Shown: one piece after another, positions 34,217 through 43,761 of the stretch
Layout of the letters: every line of letters begins with the position of its first letter
Position numbering within the stretch: the first letter of the stretch is position 1
Assembly (NCBI GenBank): GCA_934466475.1
Contig: CAKSLI010000011.1
Coordinates: 1-63,231, forward strand
Source: an uncultured Oscillospiraceae bacterium
GTDB taxonomy: Bacteria; Bacillota; Clostridia; Oscillospirales; Ruminococcaceae
DNA: 63,231 nucleotides
Direction of reading: 5' to 3'
Made by a program: the position numbers and the translations under genes
Notes under the pieces: generated by a model
Seen by the model: only the letters and a program-made list of their open reading frames with translations
What the model was told of the DNA's origin: nothing
Database searches by the model: none

Positions 34217-34245
34217 TTGACAAAGCATTGGTCTTGTGGTACAAT
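34217..34245 (+). promoter_or_regulatory. Promoter of the EAL phosphodiesterase gene
   Basis: TTGACA (34217-34222), 17 bp, TACAAT (34240-34245), about 60 bp before the start codon. Confidence 0.78.
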
Positions 34246-34303
34246 TAATTGTGGACGCTTGAATGTCTGCGGTAAGGCATTCGTGCAGAAGGAGGACGGT
34301 CAG

Positions 34304-36232
34304 ATGAATCTGGTAAATTATGTGGTCGAATATGAATACGCCGCATTCGGTATCTGCGCCGTGCTTCTCGTGCTTTTCTGCGCCCGCAGGAAATATCCGG
34401 GAATGTCCAACAGAATTTATGCGGCGATGCTTCTGTGCACGCTGTTTTCCTGCGTGACGCACATCATTGCAATGAAGACCCTACCGTACGCCTCGGCGAT
34501 TCCTGCATGGCTGAACTATCTGATACATATACTATATCTTGTTTTCTACGATTTTGAGCCTATCCTGTTCATGATGTACTCGGTCGCACTCACCAAGCGC
34601 AACAAATTCTCGAAGCCGAACACGATTTTTACTGCGGCGGTAATAGGCACGGAGCTTATTCTGCTGATAACCACGCCACTTACTAAGCTCATAATCTATT
34701 TTGATGAAAACATGCAGTACCAGCACGGACCGCTGTTCTATGCATATCCGATAATGGCGCTTCTGCTGATGATCTATGCGGTGGTTATGCTGTTCAATTT
34801 CCGCAGGCATATCGGCAGAATACAGCTCTTCACGCTGAGCATGTTCGTGGTATTCACGCTGGCGGCTGCGCTGCTCCAGCTGTTTGTCCCGAATCAGGTT
34901 GTCGGAAACTACGCCGTTGCGCTGGCTATGATAATGTTCCTTATCGTCCTCCAGAATCCGGACGACTTCACAGATAAATCCGCCGACTGCTTCAACGCGG
35001 ACGCATTCTACCTCACGGCGGAATCCAGGATAGACAACAGGGAGCCGTTCACTGCCGTTGCGTTCAGGTTCGAGGGGCTTAATTACATCAACAACCTGTT
35101 TGACGTCAGCGAGCAGGGAGCGGCGGCGCATTCCATTTCGGAGAGGCTCCGGACGGAATTCGGCACGGACGAGATATATCATCTCGGCGGCTGCGAGTTC
35201 GCCATGTTCACCAGCGAACGCCGGAAAATGACCGAGAAGTACGTCACCGACAAGCTGCTGAACTATTTCTCGAAGCCGGTGTCTATCCGCGGCATAGAGG
35301 CTGCGATAACTCCCAAAATATGCCTGGTGAGATTCCCGGATTTCGCGTCCTCCGCAAAGGACGTCCGGGACGCGATAGAATACACTCTGCGCAATTCCAG
35401 CAAGGAAGAGGGAAGCGTGTTCGTGGCGGCTCCCGAGGCTATCCAGGCGAAAAAGCGCGAGCTCCACATTCTCGGCACGATAAAGAACTGTATCGTGAAC
35501 GAGAGCTTTGAAATGTACTACCAGCCTATCTACGAGCCCGCCGAAAAGGGCTTCGTGTGCGCCGAGGCGCTCATCAGAATGAAAGACCCGGAGCTCGGAT
35601 TCGTAAGCCCCGAGGAGTTCATTCCGCTTGCAGAGTCAAACGGCATGATAATCGAGATCGGCGAGATAGCATTCCGCAATGTGTGCCGGTTTATGAAAAG
35701 CGGTCAGGCGCAGAAGCTGGGCGTAAGGTACATCGAGGTAAATCTGTCCGTGCTCCAGTGCGTGCAGGAGCGGCTTTCAGAGCGGCTCATGGAGATAATG
35801 AAGGAATACGGTATCCCGCCGGAGCAGATAAATTTCGAGATAACCGAAACGGCGGGTCTTGCAAACTACGATATGCTCCTGCGGAACATGAACAGCCTCA
35901 TTTCACAGGGCGTGACGTTCTCAATGGACGATTACGGCACCGGATTCTCCACCGCGAATTACCTGATATCCCTGCCCATGGATATCGTCAAGATAGACAA
36001 GAGCATTCTCTGGCCGGCTATGGAAAACAAAGAGGCTTTCGTTATCCTGCGCCATACCGTGGAAATGCTCAAGTCCCTCAATAAGCGGATAGTCGTGGAG
36101 GGCGTTGAGACCGAGGAAATGGCGAAGCTGCTGATAGATATGGGCTGCGATTATCTCCAGGGATATTATTACCAGAAGCCCGTCCCGGAGGATAAGTACG
36201 TTGAATTCCTGAAAGAAAATCAGAAAAATTGA
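34304..36232 (+). CDS. Membrane c-di-GMP phosphodiesterase (7TM, degenerate GGDEF, EAL)
   Basis: A 642-residue membrane protein. Residues 1-225 hold about seven helices. Next is a degenerate GGDEF domain with GGCEF in place of GGDEF (YHLGGCEFAMF), so it cannot make c-di-GMP but might bind GTP. Residues about 395-635 form an EAL domain with CAEALIRM, EVNLSV, FEITETA, DDYGTGFS, KIDKSI and EGVETEE, all expected for an active phosphodiesterase. It should hydrolyse c-di-GMP in response to an envelope signal. It pairs functionally with the cyclase at 9157. The start at 34304 follows AGGAGGA; the in-frame extension to 34181 overlaps the promoter. Confidence 0.92.
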   Translation: MNLVNYVVEYEYAAFGICAVLLVLFCARRKYPGMSNRIYAAMLLCTLFSCVTHIIAMKTLPYASAIPAWLNYLIHILYLVFYDFEPILFMMYSVALTKRNKFSKPNTIFTAAVIGTELILLITTPLTKLIIYFDENMQYQHGPLFYAYPIMALLLMIYAVVMLFNFRRHIGRIQLFTLSMFVVFTLAAALLQLFVPNQVVGNYAVALAMIMFLIVLQNPDDFTDKSADCFNADAFYLTAESRIDNREPFTAVAFRFEGLNYINNLFDVSEQGAAAHSISERLRTEFGTDEIYHLGGCEFAMFTSERRKMTEKYVTDKLLNYFSKPVSIRGIEAAITPKICLVRFPDFASSAKDVRDAIEYTLRNSSKEEGSVFVAAPEAIQAKKRELHILGTIKNCIVNESFEMYYQPIYEPAEKGFVCAEALIRMKDPELGFVSPEEFIPLAESNGMIIEIGEIAFRNVCRFMKSGQAQKLGVRYIEVNLSVLQCVQERLSERLMEIMKEYGIPPEQINFEITETAGLANYDMLLRNMNSLISQGVTFSMDDYGTGFSTANYLISLPMDIVKIDKSILWPAMENKEAFVILRHTVEMLKSLNKRIVVEGVETEEMAKLLIDMGCDYLQGYYYQKPVPEDKYVEFLKENQKN

Positions 36233-36241
36233 AAATACCCC

Positions 36242-36270
36242 TTGACAAAGCGGAGTGAATGGTGTATAAT
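36242..36270 (+). promoter_or_regulatory. Promoter of infC-rpmI-rplT
   Basis: Consensus TTGACA (36242-36247), 17 bp, TATAAT (36265-36270), starting only ten bases after the preceding gene ends. Confidence 0.9.
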
Positions 36271-36275
36271 AGCAT

Positions 36276-36407
36276 GGTAATAAAGCAGAGCCACCACACT
36301 CTCACCCGCCGGCGTTAGGTCTGCCAGGCGCGGTCGTTTAATGAGAATAAGCCCGCGGGCGTTTCAGTTAAGCGTGAGTAGTGTGTTACTCACGCTTATT
36401 TTATTTC
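36276..36407 (+). promoter_or_regulatory. L20-type autoregulatory leader with attenuator
   Basis: The 170-base leader before infC contains a structured GC-rich region (36300-36360). A strong terminator follows: stem 36370-36380 with 36387-36397, followed by TTATTTTATTT. In Firmicutes ribosomal protein L20 binds such a leader and promotes termination, controlling infC-rpmI-rplT. The gene order fits; the L20-binding sites were not traced in detail, so the class is inferred. Confidence 0.75.
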
Positions 36408-36444
36408 ACAGCTCAGGCTGATTAGGGAAAGGCGGTGCTTTGAT

Positions 36445-36960
36445 ATCGGCACGAAAGAACAGCTCATTAACGAGGACATCCGTGAAAAGGAAGTAAGAGT
36501 AATAGGCGCAGACGGCGAGCAGCTCGGCATTATGGCGACTGCGGACGCGCTTGCGAAAGCAATCGAGGCGGATCTCGACCTGGTGCTCATCGCTCCCACA
36601 GCAACCCCTCCGGTTTGCCGGATCATGGATTTCGGAAAGTATCGTTTTGAGCAGACCAAGAGGGAGAAGGAAGCCCGGAAGAACCAGAAGCAGGCAGAGG
36701 TGAAGGAGATCAAGATGTCGCTCAACATCGACACCAACGACTTCAACATCAAGGTAAAGAACTGCATCAAGTTCCTCCAGAACGGCGACAAGGTAAAGGT
36801 CACCATACGCTTCAGACGTGCGAGAGAGCTTTCTCACATGAACCTCAGCGAGGATCTTATGAAAAGGTTCCTCGATGCCGTTTCAGAGTACGGCGGATCT
36901 GAAAAGCCGTCCAAGCTCGAGGGCAAGAACTACGCGATAGTGCTGAGCCCCAAGAAGTAA
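36445..36960 (+). CDS. infC: Translation initiation factor IF-3
   Basis: A 171-residue factor that controls start-codon choice on the 30S subunit. Conserved [17 protein letters not shown] at the N-terminus and [15 protein letters not shown] in the C-domain. In frame, no ATG, GTG or TTG lies at the conserved N-terminus. The best start is ATC at 36445, nine bases after GGCGG. ATG at 36532 would delete the first 29 conserved residues. IF-3 genes commonly use rare AUU/AUC/AUA starts for autoregulation, because IF-3 itself rejects them. The leader terminator lies 40 bases upstream. Confidence 0.94.
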   Translation: MGTKEQLINEDIREKEVRVIGADGEQLGIMATADALAKAIEADLDLVLIAPTATPPVCRIMDFGKYRFEQTKREKEARKNQKQAEVKEIKMSLNIDTNDFNIKVKNCIKFLQNGDKVKVTIRFRRARELSHMNLSEDLMKRFLDAVSEYGGSEKPSKLEGKNYAIVLSPKK

Positions 36961-37034
36961 GACAAGCGCTGAGCACTAACGCCGGAAACGGCGGAAGGCG
37001 CACTTTAATGAAAAATCTCAAGGAGGATAACAAA

Positions 37035-37232
37035 ATGCCTAAGATCAAAACTCACAGCGGAGCCAAGAAGCGCTTCAAGCTGACAAAGAACGGTAAGGTA
37101 AAGATGGGTCACACCAACAGACGTCACATTCTTACCAAGAAGTCCACCAAGCGCAAGAGAGGCTTACGCGCAGGCGCATACGCAGACGTTACCAACGTAG
37201 CAGCTGTAAAGAGCCTTATTCCGTACAAATAA
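37035..37232 (+). CDS. rpmI: 50S ribosomal protein L35
   Basis: A 65-residue basic protein, full length for L35: [20 protein letters not shown] start, [15 protein letters not shown] in the middle. AAGGAGG precedes the start. It sits between infC and rplT as in most bacteria. Confidence 0.98.
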   Translation: MPKIKTHSGAKKRFKLTKNGKVKMGHTNRRHILTKKSTKRKRGLRAGAYADVTNVAAVKSLIPYK

Positions 37233-37283
37233 TCAGATTTGCGGAATAAGTCCGCAGACAAAAATAACAGGAGGTAATGTAAC

Positions 37284-37637
37284 ATGGCACGCGTAAAGGG
37301 CGCACTCGCAACTCGCAAGAGAAGAAATAGAACATTAAAGCTGGCAAAGGGCTACTGGGGCGGCAAGAGCAGACTTTTCAAGACTGCTAAGGAAGCTGTT
37401 TGGAAGTCCGGTCAGTATGCTTATATCGGCAGAAGACTCAAGAAGAGAGATTTCAGAAAGCTCTGGATCACCAGAATCTCCGCTGCTTGCAAGGCTAATG
37501 GTATGAACTACTCCACCTTCATGAACGGTCTGAAGAAGGCAAACATCACTCTGAACAGAAAGATGCTTTCCGAAATCGCTATCAATGACGCAGCAGGCTT
37601 CACTGCACTGACAGAGAAGGCTAAGGCAGCGCTTTAA
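37284..37637 (+). CDS. rplT: 50S ribosomal protein L20
   Basis: A 117-residue L20: [20 protein letters not shown] start, [19 protein letters not shown] and the globular C-terminal half. It acts in early 50S assembly and, in Firmicutes, represses this operon through the leader. AGGAGG precedes the start. A terminator follows. Confidence 0.98.
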   Translation: MARVKGALATRKRRNRTLKLAKGYWGGKSRLFKTAKEAVWKSGQYAYIGRRLKKRDFRKLWITRISAACKANGMNYSTFMNGLKKANITLNRKMLSEIAINDAAGFTALTEKAKAAL

Positions 37638-37647
37638 TCGTGAAGAT

Positions 37648-37681
37648 ATCTCACGTTCTGTTCCGGGACGTGAGATTTTTC
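37648..37681 (+). terminator. Terminator of infC-rpmI-rplT
   Basis: ATCTCACGT pairs with ACGTGAGAT, followed by a run of five T. Confidence 0.88.
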
Positions 37682-37703
37682 GCTATGTAGGGGGTATTCT
37701 CCG

Positions 37704-38474
37704 ATGACCATAACTTCGAGAAAAAACGACGCCGTGAAGCGCTTCCGCGAGGTGCTCCGGGACAAGAGCCTGCGCGACAGCGAGGGCGTTTTCGCCGTCG
37801 AGGGCGACCACCTCTGCGGGGAGCTCGCCGCCGGGGGATTCCGCGTCATCTCTGCGCTGGCGACTGAAAAGGCGCTGGAGAAGTACCCGCAGACCGCGCG
37901 CGCCCTGGAGCAGACCGGGGAGCTTACGGTGATATCCGGCGATATCGCGGAATATATTTCAGATACCAAGGCTCCGCAGGGACTTTTCGCACTGGCGGAA
38001 AAGCCTGCGGCAAAGCCGGAGCTCTCCGGGGCTTCAAGGCTGGTGCTGCTTGACGGAGTGCAGGATCCCGGCAACGTCGGGACGGTCATTCGTACTGCGG
38101 AGGCGCTCGGCTTCGATGGAGTGCTGCTCTCGCCGGACTGCGCGGACGTCTGGGCTCCGAAAACATTGCGGGCTTCGATGGGAAGCGCGCTGAGGCTTCC
38201 CTGCGTCTGCGGTGAGATGACGGAGCTTATCCCGGCGCTGAAAGAGCGCGGATTCTCCGTTTACGGCGCAATGCTCGACAAAACCGCACAGAAGCTCGGG
38301 GAGATAAAATTCCCGGAGCGCTCCGCGGTGGTCATTGGCAGCGAGGGCAGGGGAGTTTCTCCGGAGGCGGCGCAGCTCTGCACCGGGGCGGTGTATATCC
38401 CGATCTCCGGCGCGGAATCCCTCAACGCCGCAGCCGCAGCCGCGATGATCCTCTGGGAGCTTTCGAAAAAATAA
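37704..38474 (+). CDS. TrmH-family (SpoU) RNA 2'-O-methyltransferase
   Basis: A 256-residue RNA ribose methyltransferase. The N-terminal part resembles the substrate-binding domain of 23S/tRNA methylases; the C-terminal SPOUT knot carries VLLDGVQDPGNVGTVIRTA, AVVIGSEGRGVS and IPISGAESLNAAAAAAM. It commonly follows rplT in clostridia. The target nucleotide is not predictable; a 23S rRNA site is most likely. Confidence 0.92.
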   Translation: MTITSRKNDAVKRFREVLRDKSLRDSEGVFAVEGDHLCGELAAGGFRVISALATEKALEKYPQTARALEQTGELTVISGDIAEYISDTKAPQGLFALAEKPAAKPELSGASRLVLLDGVQDPGNVGTVIRTAEALGFDGVLLSPDCADVWAPKTLRASMGSALRLPCVCGEMTELIPALKERGFSVYGAMLDKTAQKLGEIKFPERSAVVIGSEGRGVSPEAAQLCTGAVYIPISGAESLNAAAAAAMILWELSKK

Positions 38475-38623
38475 CCAATTCTGCTGTATATTTTACAGCA
38501 GACAGCGCAAAACCATAAGACAGCTTTCGGCTTTGCGATGTCTTGAATCAGCCCGAATGGGCAAAAATATCAGCGCGCAGGAACTGCGTGCACTGCCAAA
38601 AAAATAAAATAGGGGGAACCTTT
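38475..38623 (+). other. Intergenic region with several hairpins before topA
   Basis: Contains TCTGCTG-tatattttaCAGCAGA, AAGACAGC/GATGTCTT and GCGCGCAG-gaa-CTGCGTGC-type stems, without clear U-tracts or a convincing promoter. No small ORF or known RNA was recognised. Confidence 0.4.
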
Positions 38624-40738
38624 GTGCCGCACCTTGTAATACTGGAGTCTCCGTCAAAGGCGAAGACAGTTAAGAAGTATCTCGGTGAGGGCTATGATGT
38701 AATAGCCTCCACCGGACATATAATCGACCTGCCCAAGTCCAAGCTCGGCGTTGATGTGGAGCATGATTTCGCTCCGCAGTACATCAACATGAAGGACAAG
38801 GCAGACGTCATAAAAGAGCTCAAAAAGCACGCCAAGTCAAGCGATATAATCTATCTCGCGACCGACCCGGACAGAGAGGGAGAGGCTATCGCATGGCACC
38901 TGTCGCATCTCCTCGGAATTGACGAGAAAGCGCCGGTGCGCGTGACATTCAACGAAATAACCAAGACCGGCGTCCAGAACGGAATGAGCGCCCCGCGCTG
39001 CATAGATACCGATATCGTGGACGCGCAGCAGGCAAGACGGATCCTCGACAGGATCGTGGGCTACAAGCTGTCGCCGTTCCTCTGGAAGAAAGTCCGCCGC
39101 GGACTCTCCGCAGGACGCGTGCAGTCGGTTGCCGTGCGGATAATCGTTGACCGCGAGAACGAGATCCGCAGCTTCGTTTCCCAGGAATACTGGAGCGTTG
39201 ACGCAAAGCTGCTCGCTTCCTCGTCAAAGAGGGCGTTCCCGGCGAAGCTCGCGGAAGTAGACGGCGAAAAGGTCGCAATTTCCAGCAAGGAGGAGGCCGA
39301 CAAGCTCCTCAAAAGGCTTGAAGGCGCGGAATTCGTTGTCACCGGGCTGAAGAAATCCCAGCGCAAGAAGCAGCCGGCTCCGCCGTTCACGACCTCCACG
39401 CTCCAGCAGGAGGCAAGCCGCCGGTATTCCTTCCAGTCCCGCCGGACAATGAAAGCGGCGCAGGAGCTGTACGAAGGTATAGACGTTGCGGGAATGGGCG
39501 CAGTGGGTCTTATCACTTACATGAGAACCGACTCCCTGAGAATCTCGGATGAGGCAAAGGCTGCCGCCGCCGACCTGATAAAGGAGATGTACGGCGCGGA
39601 GTACCTCCCGGAGAAGCCGAGAGTGTTCAAGTCCAAGAACAACGCTCAGGACGCGCACGAGGCGATACGCCCCACCACCGTGAGCCTTACTCCGGAAAAG
39701 GTCAAGGCTTCGCTCTCCAGCGACCAGTACAAGCTGTACAAGCTGATATGGGAGCGCTTTATGGCAAGCCAGATGCAGAACGCGGTGCTCGACACCGTTG
39801 CGGCGGATATCACGGCGGCGGGCTGCCTGTTCAAGAGCAGCGGCTATTCCGTGAAGTTTGACGGATTCACCAGGCTGTACGAGGAGACCAAGGATTCCGA
39901 CGGCGAGCAGACCGGCGCCCTGCCGAAGCTCGAAAAGGGCGAGAAGCTCACTGCAAAGGAAGTCCTCGGCAACCAGCATTTCACGCAGCCTCCGGCAAGA
40001 TACAACGAAGCCTCCCTCATCAAGGAGCTGGAGGAAAACGGAATCGGCAGACCGTCCACCTACGCGCCGACTATCTCCACGATACTCGACCGCCACTATG
40101 TGGAGCGCGAGCAGGGAAACCAGCTAAAGCCGACCTCCCTCGGCGAGGTGATAACGGAGCTGCTGAAGGATCATTTCAACAACATCGTTGACGTGAAGTT
40201 CACGGCTAAAATGGAGACCTCCCTCGATGATATCGAGCATGGCACCAAGAACTGGGTGGAAGTCCTCCGGAAGTTCTACGACGGCTTCTCAAAGACCCTC
40301 GAAAAGGCTGAGAGCGACATGGAGGGCAAGCGCGTAAAGGTACCCGACGAGCCGACTGACGTTATCTGCGAGGAATGCGGCAAGCCCATGGTCATCAAAA
40401 TAGGGCCGTTCGGAAAGTTCCTCGGGTGCAGCGGATTCCCGGAGTGCAAGTTCACCAAGAAGATAGTTACGGAAACAAAGGGCAGCTGTCCGCGCTGCGG
40501 CAAGAAGATGCTGGCGAAGAAATCCAAGAAGGGCAAGCCGTTCTACGGCTGCGAGGATTACCAGAACTGCAACTTCATGACCTGGGATCTGCCGATAGAG
40601 GAAAAATGCCCGCAGTGCGGCGCTTCGCTGTTCAAGAAGCCCGGACGAATGGGCAAGATATACTGTGCAAAAGAGGGCTGCGGCTACGAGAGACCCCTCG
40701 ACAGCGCAGACAATAAGGATAAGAATAATGACGGTTAA
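38624..40738 (+). CDS. topA: DNA topoisomerase I
   Basis: A 704-residue type IA topoisomerase that relaxes negative supercoils. Toprim domain at the start (VILESPSKAKTVKKYLG, TDPDREGEAIAWHL), catalytic tyrosine in GLITYMRTDS, and three C-terminal zinc-finger segments (CEECGKP, CPRCGKK, CPQCGAS). A GTG start at 38624 is chosen because it follows AGGGGGAA and matches the family N-terminus VPHLVILESPSK; the reading from 38543 would add 27 non-conserved residues. trmFO overlaps its end by 11 bp, a common arrangement. Confidence 0.96.
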   Translation: MPHLVILESPSKAKTVKKYLGEGYDVIASTGHIIDLPKSKLGVDVEHDFAPQYINMKDKADVIKELKKHAKSSDIIYLATDPDREGEAIAWHLSHLLGIDEKAPVRVTFNEITKTGVQNGMSAPRCIDTDIVDAQQARRILDRIVGYKLSPFLWKKVRRGLSAGRVQSVAVRIIVDRENEIRSFVSQEYWSVDAKLLASSSKRAFPAKLAEVDGEKVAISSKEEADKLLKRLEGAEFVVTGLKKSQRKKQPAPPFTTSTLQQEASRRYSFQSRRTMKAAQELYEGIDVAGMGAVGLITYMRTDSLRISDEAKAAAADLIKEMYGAEYLPEKPRVFKSKNNAQDAHEAIRPTTVSLTPEKVKASLSSDQYKLYKLIWERFMASQMQNAVLDTVAADITAAGCLFKSSGYSVKFDGFTRLYEETKDSDGEQTGALPKLEKGEKLTAKEVLGNQHFTQPPARYNEASLIKELEENGIGRPSTYAPTISTILDRHYVEREQGNQLKPTSLGEVITELLKDHFNNIVDVKFTAKMETSLDDIEHGTKNWVEVLRKFYDGFSKTLEKAESDMEGKRVKVPDEPTDVICEECGKPMVIKIGPFGKFLGCSGFPECKFTKKIVTETKGSCPRCGKKMLAKKSKKGKPFYGCEDYQNCNFMTWDLPIEEKCPQCGASLFKKPGRMGKIYCAKEGCGYERPLDSADNKDKNNDG

Positions 40739-42038
40739 GGTTATCGGCGCTGGGCTTGCGGGCTGCGAGGCGGCTGTCCAGCTCGCGCGGAGGGGCTTCG
40801 ATGTGGAGCTCCACGAGATGAAGCCGGAAAAGTACTCCCCGGCGCACCACTATCAGGGCTTCGCGGAGCTGGTGTGCTCCAACTCCCTGAAAGCCGCGAG
40901 ACCCGAGAGCGCCTGCGGGCTCCTGAAAGAGGAAATGCGGCGCTTCGGCTCCGTTATACTGGAGGCGGCGGAAAAGACCGCTGTCCCTGCCGGCGGAGCC
41001 CTTGCGGTCAACCGCACGGAATTTTCGGACGAGGTGACCAGGATAGTCAGGAGCTTCCCGAATATCCGCGTTATCAGCGGGGAGGTCACGGAACTCCCGG
41101 AGAACAACGCGGTGGTCTGCACCGGACCGCTCACGTCTGACGCGCTTGCGGAGAAGATACGCGGCGTGTGCGGCGAGGGGCTGAGCTTCTATGACGCGGC
41201 GGCTCCGATCGTGGCGGCGGACAGCATTGACTTCAGCAGGGCTTTCTTCCAGACGAGATACGACAAGGGCGAGGCGGACTACGTCAACTGCCCCATGGAC
41301 AGGGACGAGTATCAGGCGTTCTATGACGCGCTGATCACCGCTGAGAGCGCTCCGCTGAAAGAGTTCGACCGCCCGGAGGAATCCGCGGGGATGAAGGTGT
41401 TCGAGGGCTGTATGCCGATTGAGGTCCTTGCAAAGCGCGGCTTTGAGAGCGTGCGCTACGGCTGTATGAAGCCGGTCGGGCTCACCGACCCCAGAACGGG
41501 AAAGCGCCCGTTTGCGGCGGTACAGCTCAGGAAAGAGAACTGCTCCGGCACGATGTACAATCTCGTGGGATTCCAGACCAACCTGAAATTCGGCGAGCAG
41601 AAGCGGGTGTTCTCAATGATACCCGGGCTGGAAAACGCAGAATTCGTGCGCTACGGCGTAATGCACAGAAATACGTTCATCGACAGCCCGCGCCACCTGG
41701 ACAGGTGGTTCATGCTGAGGGGTTCGGACAACCTGTTCTTCGGCGGTCAGATAACCGGAGTGGAGGGCTACGTTGAGAGTGCCGCCTCCGGCATTATCGC
41801 GGGACGCGCGCTTGCCGACAGGCTTTCCGGAAAGGAGCCGCTGACGCTCCCGCCGGAGACCATGCTGGGCGCGCTGTGCAGCTACATAAGCGATCCCACA
41901 GTGACCGATTTCCAGCCAATGGCGAGCAATATGGGCATACTGCCCGGCCTTGACAGAGTTATAAAGGGCAAGCAGGAGCGCTACGGCGCGCTTGCGGAAC
42001 GTTCCCTTGCGGCGCTTGACAGGGCGCTGGCAGAGTAA
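40728..42038 (+). CDS. trmFO: Methylenetetrahydrofolate--tRNA-(uracil-5-)-methyltransferase TrmFO
   Basis: A 436-residue folate- and FAD-dependent enzyme that makes T54 in tRNA. FAD-binding VIGAGLAGCEAAVQLARRG at the start, LVCSNSLKAARPESACGLLKEEM and QITGVEGYVESAASGI are family signatures. The start at 40728 lies inside the topA 3' end after AAGGAT. topA-trmFO order is typical for Firmicutes. Confidence 0.96.
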   Translation: MTVKVIGAGLAGCEAAVQLARRGFDVELHEMKPEKYSPAHHYQGFAELVCSNSLKAARPESACGLLKEEMRRFGSVILEAAEKTAVPAGGALAVNRTEFSDEVTRIVRSFPNIRVISGEVTELPENNAVVCTGPLTSDALAEKIRGVCGEGLSFYDAAAPIVAADSIDFSRAFFQTRYDKGEADYVNCPMDRDEYQAFYDALITAESAPLKEFDRPEESAGMKVFEGCMPIEVLAKRGFESVRYGCMKPVGLTDPRTGKRPFAAVQLRKENCSGTMYNLVGFQTNLKFGEQKRVFSMIPGLENAEFVRYGVMHRNTFIDSPRHLDRWFMLRGSDNLFFGGQITGVEGYVESAASGIIAGRALADRLSGKEPLTLPPETMLGALCSYISDPTVTDFQPMASNMGILPGLDRVIKGKQERYGALAERSLAALDRALAE

Positions 42039-42056
42039 GGATACATAGGTGATAAG

Positions 42057-43070
42057 ATGAAGATTGTAATAGACGGCTTCGGCGGCGACAACGCCCCGGA
42101 CGAGGTACTCAAGGGCGCGGCCCTCGCAGTTAAGGAGCTCGGAATAGACATCGCGGTCACAGGCGATGAAAAGACGCTCATGGAGCGCATGAAGGCGCTG
42201 GATATCTCAGACAGCCATATCGAGCTCATTCACGCGGAGGGAGTCATAACCACTGAGGACGCCCCTAAATCCGTTATCAAGGAGAACTCCGGGACTTCAA
42301 TGGGCAGGGCGCTGTATTACCTCGCGGACGGCAATGCGGACGCGTTCATAAGCGCCGGAAGCACCGCCGCGATAGTTGTCGGCGGCACTATGATAGAAAA
42401 GCGCATAAAGGGCGTCAAGAGGACTGCCCTCGTTCCGCTCATGCCCTGTCTCGGCGGCGGAAGATACAGCGTCATAGACGGCGGCGCCAACCTCGAGTGC
42501 AGACCCGAAATGCTCCAGCAGTTCGCGGTGCTCGGCAGCATTTTCATGGAAAAGACCATGGGGATAGAAAAGCCCCGCGTAGGTCTGCTGAACATCGGCA
42601 CCGAGGAAGAAAAGGGCCGCGAGCTTGAGCATGAGACCGTAAAGCTCCTCAGAAATACGCCGTCCATAAACTTCGTCGGCTATGTGGAGGGACGCGACGC
42701 CCCGATCGGCAAGGTGGACGTTCTGGTAACTGACGGATTCACCGGAAACGTGTTCCTGAAGGCATGCGAGGGCATGGGCATACTCATGAAGCAGTCGCTG
42801 AAATCCATGTTCTACGCGAATCTCAAAACCAAGGTCGGTGCGCTGTGCGTGAAGAAGCAGCTCGGCGACATCGCAAAGCAGCTCGACTACAAGACGATCG
42901 GCGGCTCCCCGCTGCTGGGAACGTCAAAGCCGGTGTTCAAGGCGCACGGAAGCTCGGACGCCGTGGCGTTCCTCGGAGCTTTCAGGCAGGCTAAGATGTT
43001 CGTTGAAAAGAATGCTATCGAAGAAATGACGAGCGCCATTGCGGCTCTCGGAGTGAAGGAAGAGGATTGA
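42057..43070 (+). CDS. plsX: Phosphate acyltransferase PlsX
   Basis: A 337-residue enzyme that makes acyl phosphate from acyl-ACP for phospholipid synthesis. It shows IDGFGGDNAPDEVLKGA, NSGTSMGRALYYLADGNADAFISAG and KTIGGSPLLGTSKPVFKAHGSS. The frequent neighbours fabD or acpP are absent between plsX and rnc. It is separated from rnc by one base. Confidence 0.96.
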   Translation: MKIVIDGFGGDNAPDEVLKGAALAVKELGIDIAVTGDEKTLMERMKALDISDSHIELIHAEGVITTEDAPKSVIKENSGTSMGRALYYLADGNADAFISAGSTAAIVVGGTMIEKRIKGVKRTALVPLMPCLGGGRYSVIDGGANLECRPEMLQQFAVLGSIFMEKTMGIEKPRVGLLNIGTEEEKGRELEHETVKLLRNTPSINFVGYVEGRDAPIGKVDVLVTDGFTGNVFLKACEGMGILMKQSLKSMFYANLKTKVGALCVKKQLGDIAKQLDYKTIGGSPLLGTSKPVFKAHGSSDAVAFLGAFRQAKMFVEKNAIEEMTSAIAALGVKEED

Positions 43071-43071
43071 C

Positions 43072-43761
43072 ATGTCGGAATTCAGTCAGCTTGAAAAGGC
43101 AATAGGCTACACCTTTAAGGACAAGTCGCTTCTGCGCGGAGCCATGACCCATTCCAGCTACTCCGGCGGAAAGAACAACGGCAGCAACGAGCGGCTGGAG
43201 TTCCTCGGGGACAGCGTTCTCCAGATAACGGTATCGCTCTATCTCTTCACGAACATGACCACCGTCCCGGAGGGCGGGCTGACAAAGCTGCGCGCCTCCA
43301 TTGTGTGCGAAAATTCGCTGTACAACTTTGCAAAGCGCATTTCCCTCGGCGATTATATCCTGCTCGGCAAGGGCGAGGAGATGACCGGCGGCAGGGAGCG
43401 GCGCTCCATTCTGGCAGACGCTTTCGAGGCGCTCATCGCCGCAATTTTCCTTGACGGAGGAATGGACGAGGCAAAGGCGTTCATCATGCGGTTCGTGCCG
43501 TCCATTGAGGCGATAAAGAGCGGCAAGGTGAAGCTCGGCGACTACAAGACCATTCTCCAGGAGATAATACAGCAGAACCCCGAGGAGCGCGTTTCCTACG
43601 AGGTGACGGAGGAAGAGGGCGAGGCTCACCACAAGACCTTTACAGCTGAGGTCATGCTGAACGGTCAGAGCATCGGAACCGGCTCCGGTCAGAGCAAGAA
43701 GGAAGCCGAGCAGGCAGCCGCCAAGGAAGCTATCGGGCTTATGGGCTATGAAACGGACTAA
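43072..43761 (+). CDS. rnc: Ribonuclease III
   Basis: A 229-residue double-stranded-RNA endonuclease. Catalytic signature NERLEFLGDSVLQ, second acidic site LADAFEALIAAIFLD, and a C-terminal dsRNA-binding domain (about 155-227) ending SGQSKKEAEQAAAKEAIGLM. It overlaps the next gene by 14 bp. Confidence 0.97.
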   Translation: MSEFSQLEKAIGYTFKDKSLLRGAMTHSSYSGGKNNGSNERLEFLGDSVLQITVSLYLFTNMTTVPEGGLTKLRASIVCENSLYNFAKRISLGDYILLGKGEEMTGGRERRSILADAFEALIAAIFLDGGMDEAKAFIMRFVPSIEAIKSGKVKLGDYKTILQEIIQQNPEERVSYEVTEEEGEAHHKTFTAEVMLNGQSIGTGSGQSKKEAEQAAAKEAIGLMGYETD

